Assembly: GCA_030867875.1 (NCBI GenBank) | Contig: JAOWCC010000577.1 | Location: 83,867,740 to 83,931,739, forward strand | Source: Actinernus sp. WN-2022 | Lineage: Eukaryota > Cnidaria > Anthozoa > Actiniaria > Actinernidae | Reading direction: 5' to 3' | Length of the DNA: 64,000 nucleotides | Shown: positions 25,201 through 40,200 of the stretch, piece by piece | Position numbering within the stretch: position 1 is the stretch's first letter | Layout of the letters: each line of letters opens with the position of its first letter | The notes under the pieces: model-generated | Databases searched by the model: none | The model's input: only the letters and a program-made list of their open reading frames with translations | Told to the model about the DNA's origin: nothing | Program-made: the position numbers and the translations under genes

Positions 25201-28200
25201 TTCCAAGTACAGTAATATTTGAAAGGACAATCAACGAAAATAGACTCCAATATGCAAGTGTCTGCAAGTGTCAAATAATTTAAGGTTACCGTATACCTTC
25301 GCGGCATGTTTTCTTCAAAAAAAATTTTTGTAATCCTTTTGAAATTGATGGATTGATCTTCATCTTTCTTAAAAAAAAGGTTTTAAACATGCAAAAGTTT
25401 GCGAGATATTAGAAAAAAACGTAATTTGAAAGAAAGTAAATAAATCGCTTAGGCGTGATAAATCCCTCTGATCCCATTACGTGCCACAGGCACCCCGCTG
25501 AATTGTTGCGGGAAACTACATCCGGAGCTTCAGACTCACAGTGAGCCGTGACTCGTGAGTTCAGTGATTTTATAGCGTTTAATTTACCGGTATATCGATC
25601 GTGGATATGTCCAGAAGAGAAAAGAATAATCCTTGGATAAAAGAAGACAGGCCCCAAGAAGATTCAAGAGAATGAGCTCGAGAAGGAGCAAAGTTTCAAT
25701 ACGGAGAAGAAAGTGATGCACGCGGAAAGCGACAAAGGCTCGTGGTTCGAACAGCCTTCATGTTCGACGACTCCCACTTCGAGTTCTATTAGTACTGCTA
25801 CAACTCCGACGAAAAGCTGCTCAGCTAGTAGGCTGAAACTTTTGCCAGGTACAAGAAAAGAGACGGAAGATTCAGAGAGTAGCAGCGAGTCCGCATCCGA
25901 CTCCGATTCTAACCGGCGATGTCTTGGGTGACTCGCAGTTTCCAACCTGGGCCGTGGTCAATCCAGGAGTTCTAAATCGTGAACTTGAGCGAAGTTCAGC
26001 CGGTCGATTTTGCGGAACTGAAGGAATCATCGCAGCTAACATAGCAGGTTTAGGATCAACATCAACGTTCGGAGCACGAGGTTGCCTGCCATTCGCTTTT
26101 CCCTTCGCTCTTGTTTGCGGCGTTGCCTTTCGACGCGATTTAGTTTTCGATATCCGGCCCTCTCCCTTCTTGGTACAACCCGTTGATTTACCTTTCTTTT
26201 TCCCATTTTGCGCATTATCTCTAGTTTTGGCCATAACACAACGCTCTTTTGAATATTTGTGACACGACACTAGTATGTATGTTTCTTATGCAATTTGAGC
26301 CACCTACTAATTTCCCGCGAATTTCTGGACTTGATTCATAAGCTCCGGGGATCCTTACATATAATTGGCTGGTTGGTTTAAGTGTTGACGTTTGCTTTGA
26401 TGAGGTGTGATGTGTTTCCTAACTTTCAGAAGCCAAAAATGCCGATAGATTTTTATGCGTATTCACTGTCTTTGGGTGAATTTATAGGGTATGAAGACTT
26501 GTCAGATCTTGATAAAACTTGGACTAGTGTTAGAGGAGCTAAATATGAACCAAAGTTTGTGAGCGTTTAGCGATATTTTAATTATTTTTCTTATAAGAGT
26601 ACTTGCCGTGATGAAACACAGAAACTATTTCGATTGAAACTTTAAAGATGAATTGCATTTGAACAAAGTAAAATATTAAAAAACGCTCACACACTTTGAC
26701 AGGTCATCATGTGCTGATTGACATTATGCAGCGGAATCGTCCGTAGGCGCGAACGCGGAGGGACATAAATTCACTTCTGTGAGACTCGTCTTTTTTGCGT
26801 TTGGTGCCTTAGCATTTACTGAAAATTTAAAATTTGTGCAAAAACAAACATGTCAGCGCATTCTACGTTATATAACCTTTCCAGTGATATATAGGTTTCT
26901 ATACTTTCCTTTAAAATGATGCGCGTGCGATTTTATTTGCGAGAGACACCCGCGAAGGTATACGGTAACCTTAATTCAGCGTAGTTTTCTCTTGAATAGA
27001 GTCAGAAGCATGCTGGCTTCGAGATGAATTTCTAACACTGTAAAGTTAAAATGTTGTTGTGCATAAATATATAAATTTAAAAAACATTTTGACTTCCACT
27101 GAAGTAATGCGTGTTTTACAGAGAAGCCTTTATCTCTAGTTCTGCTTTGTTTTAGCCTTTCCAATCGTGACCTTTCATTTTACTACTTTAGCTGACATTG
27201 CAGTCGTAGCCGGTGAATTCTTCAAGCTGGGATTCTTTTCAGGAATGGCTCTAGCTCACGGACAAAAGGAAGACTGAATGAATACATGTTTTTTGGATCA
27301 AGTTTTTTTCAATTTCAATTTACTGCTAGGTGTTTCTGTGTGTTTAAACTAAGTTAACTGCAATTAAAAACATTTCACCAGATTCGATCAAACACTTTTA
27401 ATGTCCGTGAATCGTGCCATTGCGTTACAATTTATTACATGTACACTGATGTGAAACACCACTCCCTGACAGAAAGTTAATAAACTGTTGAGTACATTCA
27501 GAAGTCTTACCTTAACATCGCAACTTCAACATGATTTGAAACAAACAGGCACAAGACTCTCCATAAAGTCTGAGAACATTATATTGTACTACCTCCAATA
27601 AAATTTAAATAGAGATCTCTACAACAGAGTTCGACACACGGAAGTGAAGGGAGAATTTATCTGACGAAATACAGATTATATTAATTGATATAAATCAGGT
27701 CACACACCTTAAACACAGTTTATCTTTGCCCTTTCCTGGTCCTCAAGCATTCCCCAATGACGCCTGGCGGATCTATGCGCGATGTGCACAGGTAGCCTAC
27801 GAGTAGCCGTTACCCACCAAAAAATCTGATGTGCACAGGCTGCTCGGTGAAAGCAAGTGATGACGTCACACGAAAAACAATAATATAAGGCAAAACGCAA
27901 TGCATGCTGAGATACTATGGAATCCTCCTCTATCTACAAGCCAACCACCAGGAGATAACATTCAGAGTACACAATTGATTATTCATGAATGCGAATATTC
28001 GATACTTGTCGTAGTTGACGCTTAAGTTGCATAGTTACTCAGGGCATAGACATTATAAATTCAAAGGAGAAACTAGAATAATGTACCCACATTGTTAATT
28101 TTGGAATTAACAATGTTTCCCATTTTTATACTTTTCGGGAATTAAACGGACAAACGGAACTAGCTAGTGTATAATTGTGACAGCAACAGCGTTGATCGTC

Positions 28201-31200
28201 AGCAAATTACGTTCAAATCCGTGGAAGGCTAATCCACTGGTCGATATCTCTTTGCTTTTGAAACTATTTAATTTGAATCGATTCTGCCTTTTGGGAACCA
28301 TTTCGCACGGACCCGCACAATTGGTATGTGAATGGCTATTTTAATAATAAATTTGACATCACTCAAAAAGGCAATAAAATAGTTACTTATTGAGTGGGAG
28401 GGCGGGAAGAGAAAATGTTTGGCTCGAGGTCATGACGTACCGATCAAGCACACAAAATTACTGAGAGTGAAACAATACTGTTCGGTCCGACATAACTCAG
28501 TCAATAAGATTTTTGATAATATGACCACTTGGTTTGTTTCAATAATATCAAACAACCAGCAATAAATTGAGCAGGGACGGACGGCTTTTTCCGGCCTGCT
28601 GATGTGAACACGTACAACATCCATCACGTGACTTTAGGGAAAACGCGCGAAGGGCCGTACAAATCATATGATAATGATTATTATGCATATAATGTATCAC
28701 TTTTAGCATGAAAATTGTACACATACATGTACAGAATTGCACACATAGCAACTAGTCGCGTGGTTGAACTGATACTCAGAATTATTATTTCTGAATTAAC
28801 GCTCATATTGTTTAGCATTTTGTAAACTGATTATACAGAAAACGTACGAAGCTGAAGAAACGTATTAATCTGGTATTTGATTGAATGAGAAGTGAAGTTA
28901 TCTTACACGTCGCTGCTTGTAGAGAAGTCCATGTTATATAGGGCCTCCGGTGCGGTCCATTTGATTGGTAATCTCTTGCCTCCACCGGTATGGTAAACGG
29001 CTTCCTGGTATACACGACGCATCATACCGAAGTCAGCTACCTTGGCAACAAAGCCTTTAGCAACAAGGACATTACGAGCTGCGAGATCTCGATGAATTAA
29101 ACCTTTGCTGCTCAGAAACTCCTGGAAAATATATGGTAATTACATAAGAATTTTCGTGAGGCACCTCGATATGCATAAGCAAAACAAATTACATTCCTTT
29201 GTTCTCTGATATAAAACGCGGTGTATTGGGATATATGTTTTCTGTAGATATCCACAAATCAACTCACCATGCCTTTGGATATCTGCCAGCCAAATGACAA
29301 CAGCTTGGTCATGGTCATCTCAGGTATTTCCTCTTCCTGCATGCGTGGCCTCTTAATAGTCCCGATCCTTCTCAGGGTCGAGTTAGCTGCAATCTGTTGA
29401 GCGCTTTCCCCGTCTTCGTTATCTGCAGGTTGGGTATGAATGTTGGTTACTTCATGATCATTCTCAGAAGAAATGATCTCGATCACATTGGAGGTTGTGT
29501 CTTCTCCAGGATCTTCATTGGTACCGTTTTCATGCAATTCGACGGATAGGAAAACCATGGCCGATTCCGTACCTTGGATAACTTGTGTATCCGAATGCTG
29601 GTTCTTACTGGATGCTTCGAGAACTGCTTCATCCGTCGTACTAGTTCCTTCCTTTGAACCGATGTTATCAAGTGGATTTTCATATCCATGTGAAGCATGG
29701 ACGTTGTCATCATGAATTTCAGCTGCATTCCCCGTGTGCACAGCTACATCATTAACACGTCCCGTCATAGTTACCATTTCAAGTGAGGACGAGCCTGGAC
29801 CTGATTTCTGCAATGTTTTAATATGTGGTAACTTTTTGTTTTCTTCATTAAGGATTGTTATTACTACAGATGATGAGGAGGTTCCAGAAAGACTCCCCAC
29901 CTGGGAAAGCTAAATTACTTAAACTAAACCAGTTACGTCAATTTTGATGTTGCTATAAGGTTGACACGCTTCTCAGCTGTAACTCCGCTTATCAGATTTA
30001 ATAATTCCTAACGATAATCATAGAAATAATACAATAATACAATAATTAATTAATTAATTAAATAATTAATGTTCGGTATCTAGCGCATAGTGAAGGGAAT
30101 GAAAACCAGCCTATCCTATGTAGTTTCGTCCAACTAGAACAAATTTTTGATGTATTACTCGCGCAAATGAAGTTCAGGGGGGGGGGGTAAGGCGGTTTTT
30201 CTCGCTTTTTGCTTGGTTGAGCGGGGCCTGGGCAACTGTTTAACGTTCATTCTGTCTTTCGGTATTGAACTTGAAAAGTTAGGAACCGGTCAGTTTTTTT
30301 ATGAATGACAATCCCGAGACATGTTGCCAAAACAAATGGGTATACCATTTCCAGGGGGGTGGGGTAGGGATTATTTGTAATTCGTGGTTTAATGTTTGGT
30401 ATGTTGCACATAGCTAGGGAAAATAAAAGTAAGCCTATCTGATGTAATTTGGCCGAGCGAGATAAAATTTTTGATGTATTACTCGCGCAAATGAAGTTCA
30501 GGGGGGGTTAAGTGATTTTGAAATTTTATTTTGGCTGTCATTTCCCCCCCCTGAATTTTTATGTCAACCAAATTAAGAAGACCCCCTGCAGTTTTCCATG
30601 GGTAACATTTTGGTGAAAACCCCATGTCTCTACGATGTTGCGTTCTACCCGTAAAAATCCATCGCCCTTTCCGTTTTGGCCGCAAAGCATGCTGGGAGAG
30701 TTTCATTTGCTATTTCCCAGTCCAGAACTGGATTAAATAAAGTTGCAGCGTTAAAATCTTAGTTTTGGTAGTAAACACGACGAACACAACATATTGGTTG
30801 CAAATTTGGGGTAAGAAATGCGAACCTTGCAAAACTGAGGGGGGGGGGTGGAAAATCCTATGCATTTCCTGTTAATAATGGTGCCCTCCCCATTAGAAAT
30901 GGCTTGAATGAAGTTGCAGTGCTAAAATCATAGTGTTGGTAGTAAACACGACGAACACAACATATTGGTTGCAAATGTGGGGTAAGAAATGCGAACCTTG
31001 CAAAACTGAGGGGGGAGGGGTGGAAAATCATATGCATTTCCTGTTAATAACGGTAACCTCCCCATTAAAAGTGTGTTAAAAGACGCTGCAGCTTTAAAAT
31101 TATAGTTTTGGTACTAAACACAACGAACATAACATAATGCTTGCGAATTTTGTGAAAGACATACGAGCCTTACGAAACTAAGGGGGGAGGGGTGGAAAAG

Positions 31201-34200
31201 CATATGTCGATCCCTGTTAATAGTGGTACCCTCTCCATTTAGAAAGGGATTGAATAAGGTTGCAGCATCCAAATCATAGTTTTGGTACAAACCACGATAA
31301 ATACAACGTGTAGTTTGCAACTTTTGTGTAAGATCTGTGAAGCTTACAAAAATGGGGGGGAGGGGTGGTAACCATTTACATGATTATCGTTAGCGGTACC
31401 CACTTGTAATTATTAATAATAATAATAATTTTAATAACAATAAGTTAATATTAATTATAATGGTAACTAAACATTAACGTCTTGCACATCAATACATTGT
31501 GGTGCAATGTGATATAAATTGTTCAGTTGTCTCACCTCCATCTTCAGGGATCCGGTATTTGCATACTGAACATCTTTTCCCACTTCATTTCGCTTTATCG
31601 GAGTTGCTCTCTGCATTTGCTGTTTACCAATTAGTTAGAAATCAGTTTTATCATTACTACAACTCTGAATACTCTGAATTTCTAACGAGTCCTGAAACAA
31701 CCATGGGGGCTGATCAAAGCCAGGTCCCGGCTAATGCAAAGAGCGAATTGGAATTTAACGTGTTGGTTTTTGCGGAGGGAGGAAAACCGGAGAACCTGGA
31801 GAAAAACCCTCGGGGCAAGGATGAGATACCAACAACCTCAACTCACATATGGCGCCGCGTCCGGGATTCGAACATGGGTCACAGAGGTGAGAGGCGAAGC
31901 GCTTAACCACTGCGCCACTGCAAGTAGATGTATCACTTCCAGAGAAATCAAATAAAGATTGAAAATACTATTACCCAACATGATATTGCGAGCAAATCTT
32001 AATCTGTTCGTTGATGATAACAACTGTGTTAATTAAAATCTACATTAGAACTAAACTAGGAAAAGAGAACATGCTTTGATATCAGGCATAACGCTAGCCC
32101 TAATGTTACAATGTAACAGGTAACAGAAGATGGTGATTAAATGCAAAACAACTAATATATGTAGCATGTTAACACAAAAGGAGTCTTCGTGTCTAAGGCT
32201 CTTTTTGAGTTAACGTATATATATATATATAGAGAGAGAGAGATAGAGAGAGAGAGTTCACATTTTCGAAATATCAACAATTAAGTGGGAACGAGATAGA
32301 TCTTAGGATAGTGGATTTACATGTAACGTTAATAACTCTGTTTTTCTACATTGTTCTATGACAAGTGAATTATTCGATCAGGAAAAGTGAAAACTGTACA
32401 TAGATGGTGGGAAAAGGGAAACAACATGTATATAGCATATCAGTAATATCGTTTCGTTTACCAGTTTTCTTGCAGCATTCAAGAATTTCAGCAGATCTCC
32501 ATACTCAGCATACTCGAGCACCAGGCTGTATGGCTCAGACTGCTTACAGTAACCAACAAAGTTAACGATGTTGGGATGAGCACCGACGTTCCTCATGAAC
32601 ATCATTTCTTTCACGAATTCGTCTCTTTGCATCTCACCTGCTCCTTCTAAAATTCAACAGACAAATTACATCTGATCATAGGTGTACTTGATGTAATTTG
32701 TACAGTAATATCGCCATTTAAGAGTAAGTTATTTTAATAGTCATATTCTATGTTTCCTGGGTTTCATAGCGTTTGAAGAGTCTATTCTGTTAACGAGCAG
32801 CGAGGTTGATTTTGATTCTTTAATATCTTGAATACCAGCCCTTTAGTATAATTCCAAGGGGAGGTCTTTACACTAGATAATGATGTCATCCTCGTCAACA
32901 TAACATCGATGAATTTAGGGTCTCATTGCCCAAAGTATGACACTCTTTTTCCAATGTAAAGATAAATAAAATAAAATGAATTAAATTAAATTAAAACAAA
33001 TCAAGTGTTTAACTATCCATCAGTGAAACAATGGTTATGAATTGGATGTATACATGACATATGTTGCCATTCCGTAGCTTAATAGTCACAGACGTAAACA
33101 AAAAAGCACAACACTGTATAGCCAAGAAATAACGATTCCGTTTGCAACCCTTCCAATCAATTATAACGCCCAAACGGTGCCGATTATAAAAAAAATATGT
33201 AGTAAATACGGGATTGCACTGTTTATTGGCATTGATAATGAAGGTAAAACGATTTTACGACATTTTTTTATTTAAACAATTATTTTGCATGTTAATAAAT
33301 TATGGCTGAGGTTCCATATATTACCATGCAAATTTTTGACTGCCACTTCACGTCCAACCTTTCGACCAAATCGACGCTGTCTCGCTGGATTTTTATCCTT
33401 CTGTATGTTGAAGAAGATGGCTTTGAAAACAATACCAAACGCTCCCTGCCCTATGTCATGTTCATACTCCAGACAGTCCTGAGGAATTTCACATTCGTCA
33501 ACCGTCCTCCTGTAGGACACGCAAATTGTATTTTATATTAATGTGCTGGTTTCAAAGACTCAGAATTCATTATAAAATGCTATATAGCAAACATGTTTGT
33601 CAATCAAGGCAGAAAAAAAGGAAAAAGTAGAAAAGGCAACTATTATTTGATTTGCTCTCAGCTAATGAGTCTGCATGAGGCTCCCGTTTCTATGATTATA
33701 ACTTCACATTTCCCCTTTTCTACAATGTTAGCAAAGGGAACGATTCCTCGCGATGCTTTTTGAACTTATTAGTTAGATTACACACAAGAAAATATGCGTT
33801 CAATAAATACTCACTTGTTTCTCTGATTTCTTTTTCTTTTCCAGATCAAGATTGGTATGATAATGAACAACAAGAGTAACGTAATTCCACCCGTTATTGT
33901 TCCACCAAGTATGGCTTCTTTGTTGTCTGGAAATCGAATATGTTACAATATACTAGATGTTACCATACATGGATATTATGTTATACAGTCATTACAGTGT
34001 TTGGAAGTTTGTAAATCTAATGATGTGCTTGTTAGTGTAATTATGGATTACATCTATTTAATGAATGTGTCCAAAATGAACATCTTACGAAAATAAAAAC
34101 AGCTGCCGAGGTTACTGAGATCAGTGTTACTTATTGTGGGAATGAATAGAGGAAACTGGAGAATTATCCATTACTTACCGGGTTTGGTCGCCTTCTGTTG

Positions 34201-37200
34201 AAGCTCTACTGTAGCTGTGAATAGTATAAAATAGAATATAACGAATACATATAAGAGTGCTTGTGAAGCTTGGAGTCTTGAAGCAACTTGAAGTACCAAA
34301 ATACGCAATAAATGATGTCATATAACTTATATCAAGCCGCCTGATTAAATACCGCCTCAATAAGCAAGCTAACTATATTTGCTGCCGCAGCGGGCGAGCC
34401 TGAAGCGAGCGAGCAAGGCAGCAGTTCTAAACTGTAAGCGGATCCAAATCTCGATTTCTTTTTTTTTACCACAATGCATCACTTCTATTGTCTTTTTTAC
34501 CACAATGCATTGCACGGATCTGTTCGTCACGAGGTGGAAGCTAGCTACGTTCAACCGTTCTTGAATGCGATCCTTGTGTAATAATTTGTTGATGTGTAGA
34601 CGTGTAGGCGAACTCAGTGTGAGCTCATAGTATCAGTTTCCAAAGAGCAAGATCTTTCCTGTTATCAAGATGGTTAGCTGCAAATAATTTCAGTTCTTCT
34701 ATCAGGGGCACCCAACGAAAGTTTCCGCTAAAATGCTTTAATATGCCATTATATTACTTCTAAAGCATTTTTAACGCTAACTAAATGAATTTCAAACTGC
34801 GCTATAAAATTTTATATGTTCGGTGAACGTAGGGGAACTTAGACAGTCTCGAATATTTTAGGGCGCTTTCGTTGTCATTCCGAAATTGTTAGGTGTGGTA
34901 GAGGTCTTGGCAATCTTTTTCTCAGAATCTTATTAGCTTTCACTGATTACACCTAAACTCCTAGGGACTGTAAAGTGGTTGTCGAACTGACAGGGGGAAA
35001 AACTGCATCCGAAAATATCAGGTGTTAACCAGGTGTTTCGAAATACTCCGCATTCACTAACATGTGACCTGAAAATGTTTTGATGTTTTGCGGTATTCGA
35101 GAAATCGAAAAGCGTAGTAATTTACCCAATTTTACGAAAATTTTAGGCGAGCATATTCAATGTTTTCTTTATTCCGCCGATGTTCCGAAAAGTGTAGCCC
35201 CAAATATCTGTACTCGCAAATTTAAGAAAATTCCGAAAATTTTAGCCTACGTTTTCCAATTACAGAAAAGTATAGACAACCATTTCATCCGAACAGATAT
35301 TTAGCCGAAAGTGGCCGATGGGCTGTTCTATTGGACTTCGATAAAGTCAAGCAGCCGGTTCAAAACACAATTAGAATTTACAAATACATTCTCAATTACA
35401 GTTGATTTCCGGTGTTTAAACTTCACCGGGGAGAACAGTATTTTTTGTGTGCCGGGATCTTAAGAAAATGTCGGTAATTGGTAGGCTCAGGGAATTTACC
35501 GAGATATTGTTGATATGTCGGGACAAAATGAAAATATATCGGGACAACTTTTGAGATACACACCACAGCTCAAACAGGATTCAATCGCACGATAGCCCTC
35601 AAAACTACAAAATATATTCATCTTATAACACCTTAGCATTTTTATCACCCAGTAATATATTGTTCCTGCCAAAGTGCTACTGTAGGTTCTCTTCTAGTAC
35701 ACTTCCTTAACTGAGCGGGCAGCATTCACTTAGCCTTAAATGAGACTATAACTGATGACTATAGTTCGTCTCTATATATCTCTACTATGAACTTCCTGTT
35801 TGACATAAACAAATAGTTACCAGCTTTAGTCATGAAAGTATCAGAAGTGCTCCAAATCCCTTTCCCCTGGCGTGTTAAGCCTGCCACCTGCACAACATAC
35901 TCAGTGCTTTCCTCCAGATTTACAAGACGAACTTGAGGAATAGTCGTAGTGATTGTTTTCCACGTTTTGTCGTTGCTGAGTTTCTTGTATCTCAAGATGT
36001 AACCAGTCAAGTGACCGTGGACAAACTGTTGCGGGATCTCTTTCCACCCTAACAGTAGAGATGTCGAGGTCCTTTCAATGACTTTAACACTGGTTGGAGA
36101 TCGACTAGGAGCTGATAATTAGTTAAAATATATGTATATCAGTTCACACTTACATGTATCATGTTTTATTGTTGTTATAAGGGCCGGAAAACGAGTATCC
36201 ACACAGACCTATTGGAGAATTATAGTCTTTGAAAAATACCTCCGTCAAATGAGATCGATAGCGCAACGAATAATATAAAATATCTATCGCGCTTTATTGT
36301 TTAGGAGGGTTTGGTGAGTTAACTGCATAGCAAATGAAAAATGATAGAAATGACGTAATTACTTGATATTAGGAAATGTTAGATGCTTTTACGGCAACAT
36401 ATATATCAATATATCAAGTTATATATCAATGATAAGAGATGCATGTGAATAATGACATTCTCTCGTTAGATATTATTTACAGCCTTATCAAAGATTATAA
36501 CTTATTTTGGATCGCAAAACGATTCACTGATTTTTTTTAAATTGTTATAAGTTCCAGGCATGGTTTAAGTTCAAGTTTTAATCTGCATTTTTCCTTTAAC
36601 GATATCTATGTGCATGGATTCACCAAGTACTTAAAGCTAATACACGTACCTCGTCCGTCGTTTCCCTTATTTAAAACGTGTTGCAGCAAGGATACAAAAG
36701 AAAAGAAACCAAATACACACAAGCGCATGTCATACAAGTATGCTTTGCTACATCACCAGAAATTTCGCCGGACATCGACTACTTACGGCAGATGATATGT
36801 GATATAGTAGGACACTATAATTTAACATATATGAAGTATCAGCCGGTAGATGATAAATACCGCTTTCGAGAATTTTATCGCATACTCTTCTCCCTTTGAT
36901 ATTTCAGGGATATCTTAAATAAGGTACAAACTGAGCTCGTAAACTATTGGCCATATATTTTACATAGTTTGCTTCTGCTGCCATTTCCATGCGATTTGGA
37001 GCTGCGTAGGATGAGATATTGAATGTTCAATTCAGCCTGTTTCTAAAGATTTACTGTGTAAAGATGGAGGAATCGCAAGGGATAAGTGCTAACCGTAACC
37101 TTCAAGAATAAAATGGATACATGGAAATTAATGCTAGAGGATCGGAAAACCTTTCATGCACTATGGAGCATTTGACCACATAAACAATCTGGTAGGTGGT

Positions 37201-40200
37201 AAAAAGATTTCGCTTCGCACTGATTTGGAATCTAAACATAAATTTACAAACTATTAGTGATTAATTTCCCCTTGAAAATCCATACAATTGACTGTTAGAT
37301 CCGGCTGAAATAGAAATCGTGAATTTAGACATCATATTAAATAACCACTTCATATTACTTACACTGTTACGTCCAGGAAGCTTTAATAAATCAATCTCTG
37401 CTGAAATATTTCGCTTAGCTTATTTCCTTGTGTGAGGAAATAAAACACGATTTATGGTTGAGGCCCATACATTTCCTAGTAAAATTTTGAAGCCCCCGGC
37501 ACAACACGTGTGTCTGAAATATCTGGCGATGAACAGTCACTTAAAACTACACTGAGCAAAAAGCCAGTATAATAATGTATACCATACACTTTGATAATAT
37601 ATTTTAATTATCTCTTAAATTGAATGTCTACGTAGTATTGTGCGGGCTGATGAATAGATGGTTGGATTTAAATACCTTGGAACAACATAGTGAATTGACT
37701 AGAGTTTGTTCTCTTTTGGGGAGGAGAAGAGAGGGGAGTCTTTCATGCTGTTAATAATGTACATTTCAATCCATTTTAACCGCCTGCTTTACAATTTGGT
37801 CTTCAAGTAATATTAATACCCGAAACGAATGTTTACTCACTTCCTTCCTTCGTGCTCTCAACGATTACCGTACTGGCATTACCAGTCCCTTTAGACGTAT
37901 ATGCTGCAACCTTAAATGAACAAATGAACCGCTTAAACTATTCAGCAGATTAATAACAAACAACTTTACAAATACGACTTAAATGGTATTAATATCTATT
38001 CACTTGACAATCTAGTTTCTGATTGTTTGAAAAGGGTCCAATAATTTTCAATCTCTGAGGTTTTAACGTCAGAACTTTGGGAATATCGTGTGATATCGTA
38101 TCCTGAGCGCGCGTATGGCGTGCGCGGGTGACATGTGGCGTACGCGTGTGGCGTGCGCGTTCTACGCGGCTCGTGATTCCTGTACTCCTTTTTCATGTTC
38201 TACAGCTCCAGTCGTGTTTTTATTAGAATATAGAGCACAGCAAACCATGTTCTATTTGTTAAATGATCAGATTCGCCTTGGGCTTGATCAGACCTTGGGT
38301 TCATGTGTTCTTGATATCACGCTCATACCCATCGAGTAATTGTTTATCGTTAAAATATTATCTAATATAAATAGTGTCCTTCATTACCCATATATCGTAT
38401 TTGGAGTATTTCTCCAGGCCTGTTATCTCTGCACCATTCTTTCCTGGTCCAACAGATTTAACAATGATGTCGCTTGACTTTTCACTGGATTTTCTAGCAA
38501 ACACGTTGTAGCCTAACTTTTTTCCTCGCCAATGATCGTTAGGTATTGGCTGCCAAATGACCTCTATAGTAGTGGAGGTCTTGTTGGTAACTGTCACATT
38601 ATCTGGCGCAGAACTAGGGACTAAAACGGGCAAGTGATTACCAAGGCGTACGTCTAGTGGATGTTTAGCAGCATTTATGTCTCAATAATCTCCATATTAA
38701 TCGAAGTTGATTAATATACCAAACATCAATTAACAAGCACTCCTGAAGATACTACTCAAGTGAAAGTGTAAACCGAAGCGGCTCGTGAGTTTCAAGTTTT
38801 CCACATCCCATGTGTGTGTAACAGACAATAAAGACACGGAAAACGAATTTTATTTATTGTATGATATATACTTTTTAGGATCTTCCTTCCAATGAGATGA
38901 GGCTTAGAGTGCAAGGTAAGAGGAAAAAGGTCGCTTTTGATATTTTGTTTTAGTCCCAGCTGTTTGTTCTGTAAAAAATAAACACGTTTGATTTGGTTGC
39001 TCAACTTTATTTACTACTGTCACACGTGTGATTTTGCCAAATTCGGATTGATTTTCTTTTCATTTAGTTCATAAAATGTTAAGGCAGAAAGCTAAAACTC
39101 CTCTTTAAACAGTCAAAGAGCAAGCAGGTATAATTATTATATTGGCCTTATTATTTCGTTATTTGAATTGACAATTGTGTCACTTGACTTGACTGGCTTG
39201 TTATGAAGTTTGCAAATTTCATTTAGTTTGAGGTAAAACTGAAGACATGAAAGACTGTTTAATACTTTTCCCTCTCTAGCTCGATTCGTCATTCTAGTCA
39301 TCTGTCAAGAGCATAGACCAATCCAACGTTGCCATTGCCATTACGATATCTACTTCATTTAGCGATAGCACCGATGCCGGTGGAAAAAGCATCGCAAAAT
39401 TAGTCAACACCCCACATTTGAGAGTTATACTTCACCTAGAATCCAATATAGTGAACAGTAAATGGTAGTACCAACGATGAGCTTCCAGTAGAAGGGTCCG
39501 AGGTGGATTCACAATGTGCTCTTCGATATCATAAAACTTATACCAGAAGACCGAACGTCGAAGCGTTCCAAAAATTTGGACCCGTCAGAAATTGCCTGCT
39601 ATTTCTTTCTTAATCTACGTTATAAGGGTAAAGTGCGCTATTTTGACAAATGTCTGTAAAATTGTCTTACCTTGCGGGACAGTATATTTGAACCCATACA
39701 AGATGCAACTGTCAAATATGGGATTTTGACTAATTTTGAGGCGCTCTTTTTATCAGTATCGATACCATCGCTAATTGAAGTATATTTCGTAATGGCAATG
39801 GCGACTTTGAATTGGACTATTGTTTGAAACCTAGACGTATTGGCCGTTTATGTGTTTTACGTACCAATAAATTGTAAATGAAAATGTTGTTTTTGTTTCT
39901 TTTAACATCATCCGCGAATACGGGTTTGTTAACAAATTTGATAAGCTTGATGCTGTATGGCATCCTGAAGACGTTGATTCTTATTACTCACTATCTCTCT
40001 CACTTTTGCTGATTAAAATCACATTGAAAGGCAATGTTTGGTCATTCTGACAGCCATTCTTTCCCATAGCTAGTTTACCATTTTAATTTCATTCACAATC
40101 GCGTGCCAACACCACAGCACTACTGACATACTGTTTGTATGGCAGAGAATTTCTGTCTATAGACTCTAATACAGATATGGTTTTAGAGAGCCATTATGTA

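Noticed and set aside
25872..26270. Basic 132-codon protein gene
   Set aside because: Lies inside a TTAA transposon and overlaps open frames on the other strand; low-complexity composition. Kept only as an internal frame of the element.
26382..26570. 62-codon plus-strand gene
   Set aside because: Within the TTAA transposon; a pyrimidine-AG site precedes [13 protein letters not shown] but no partner exon was found.
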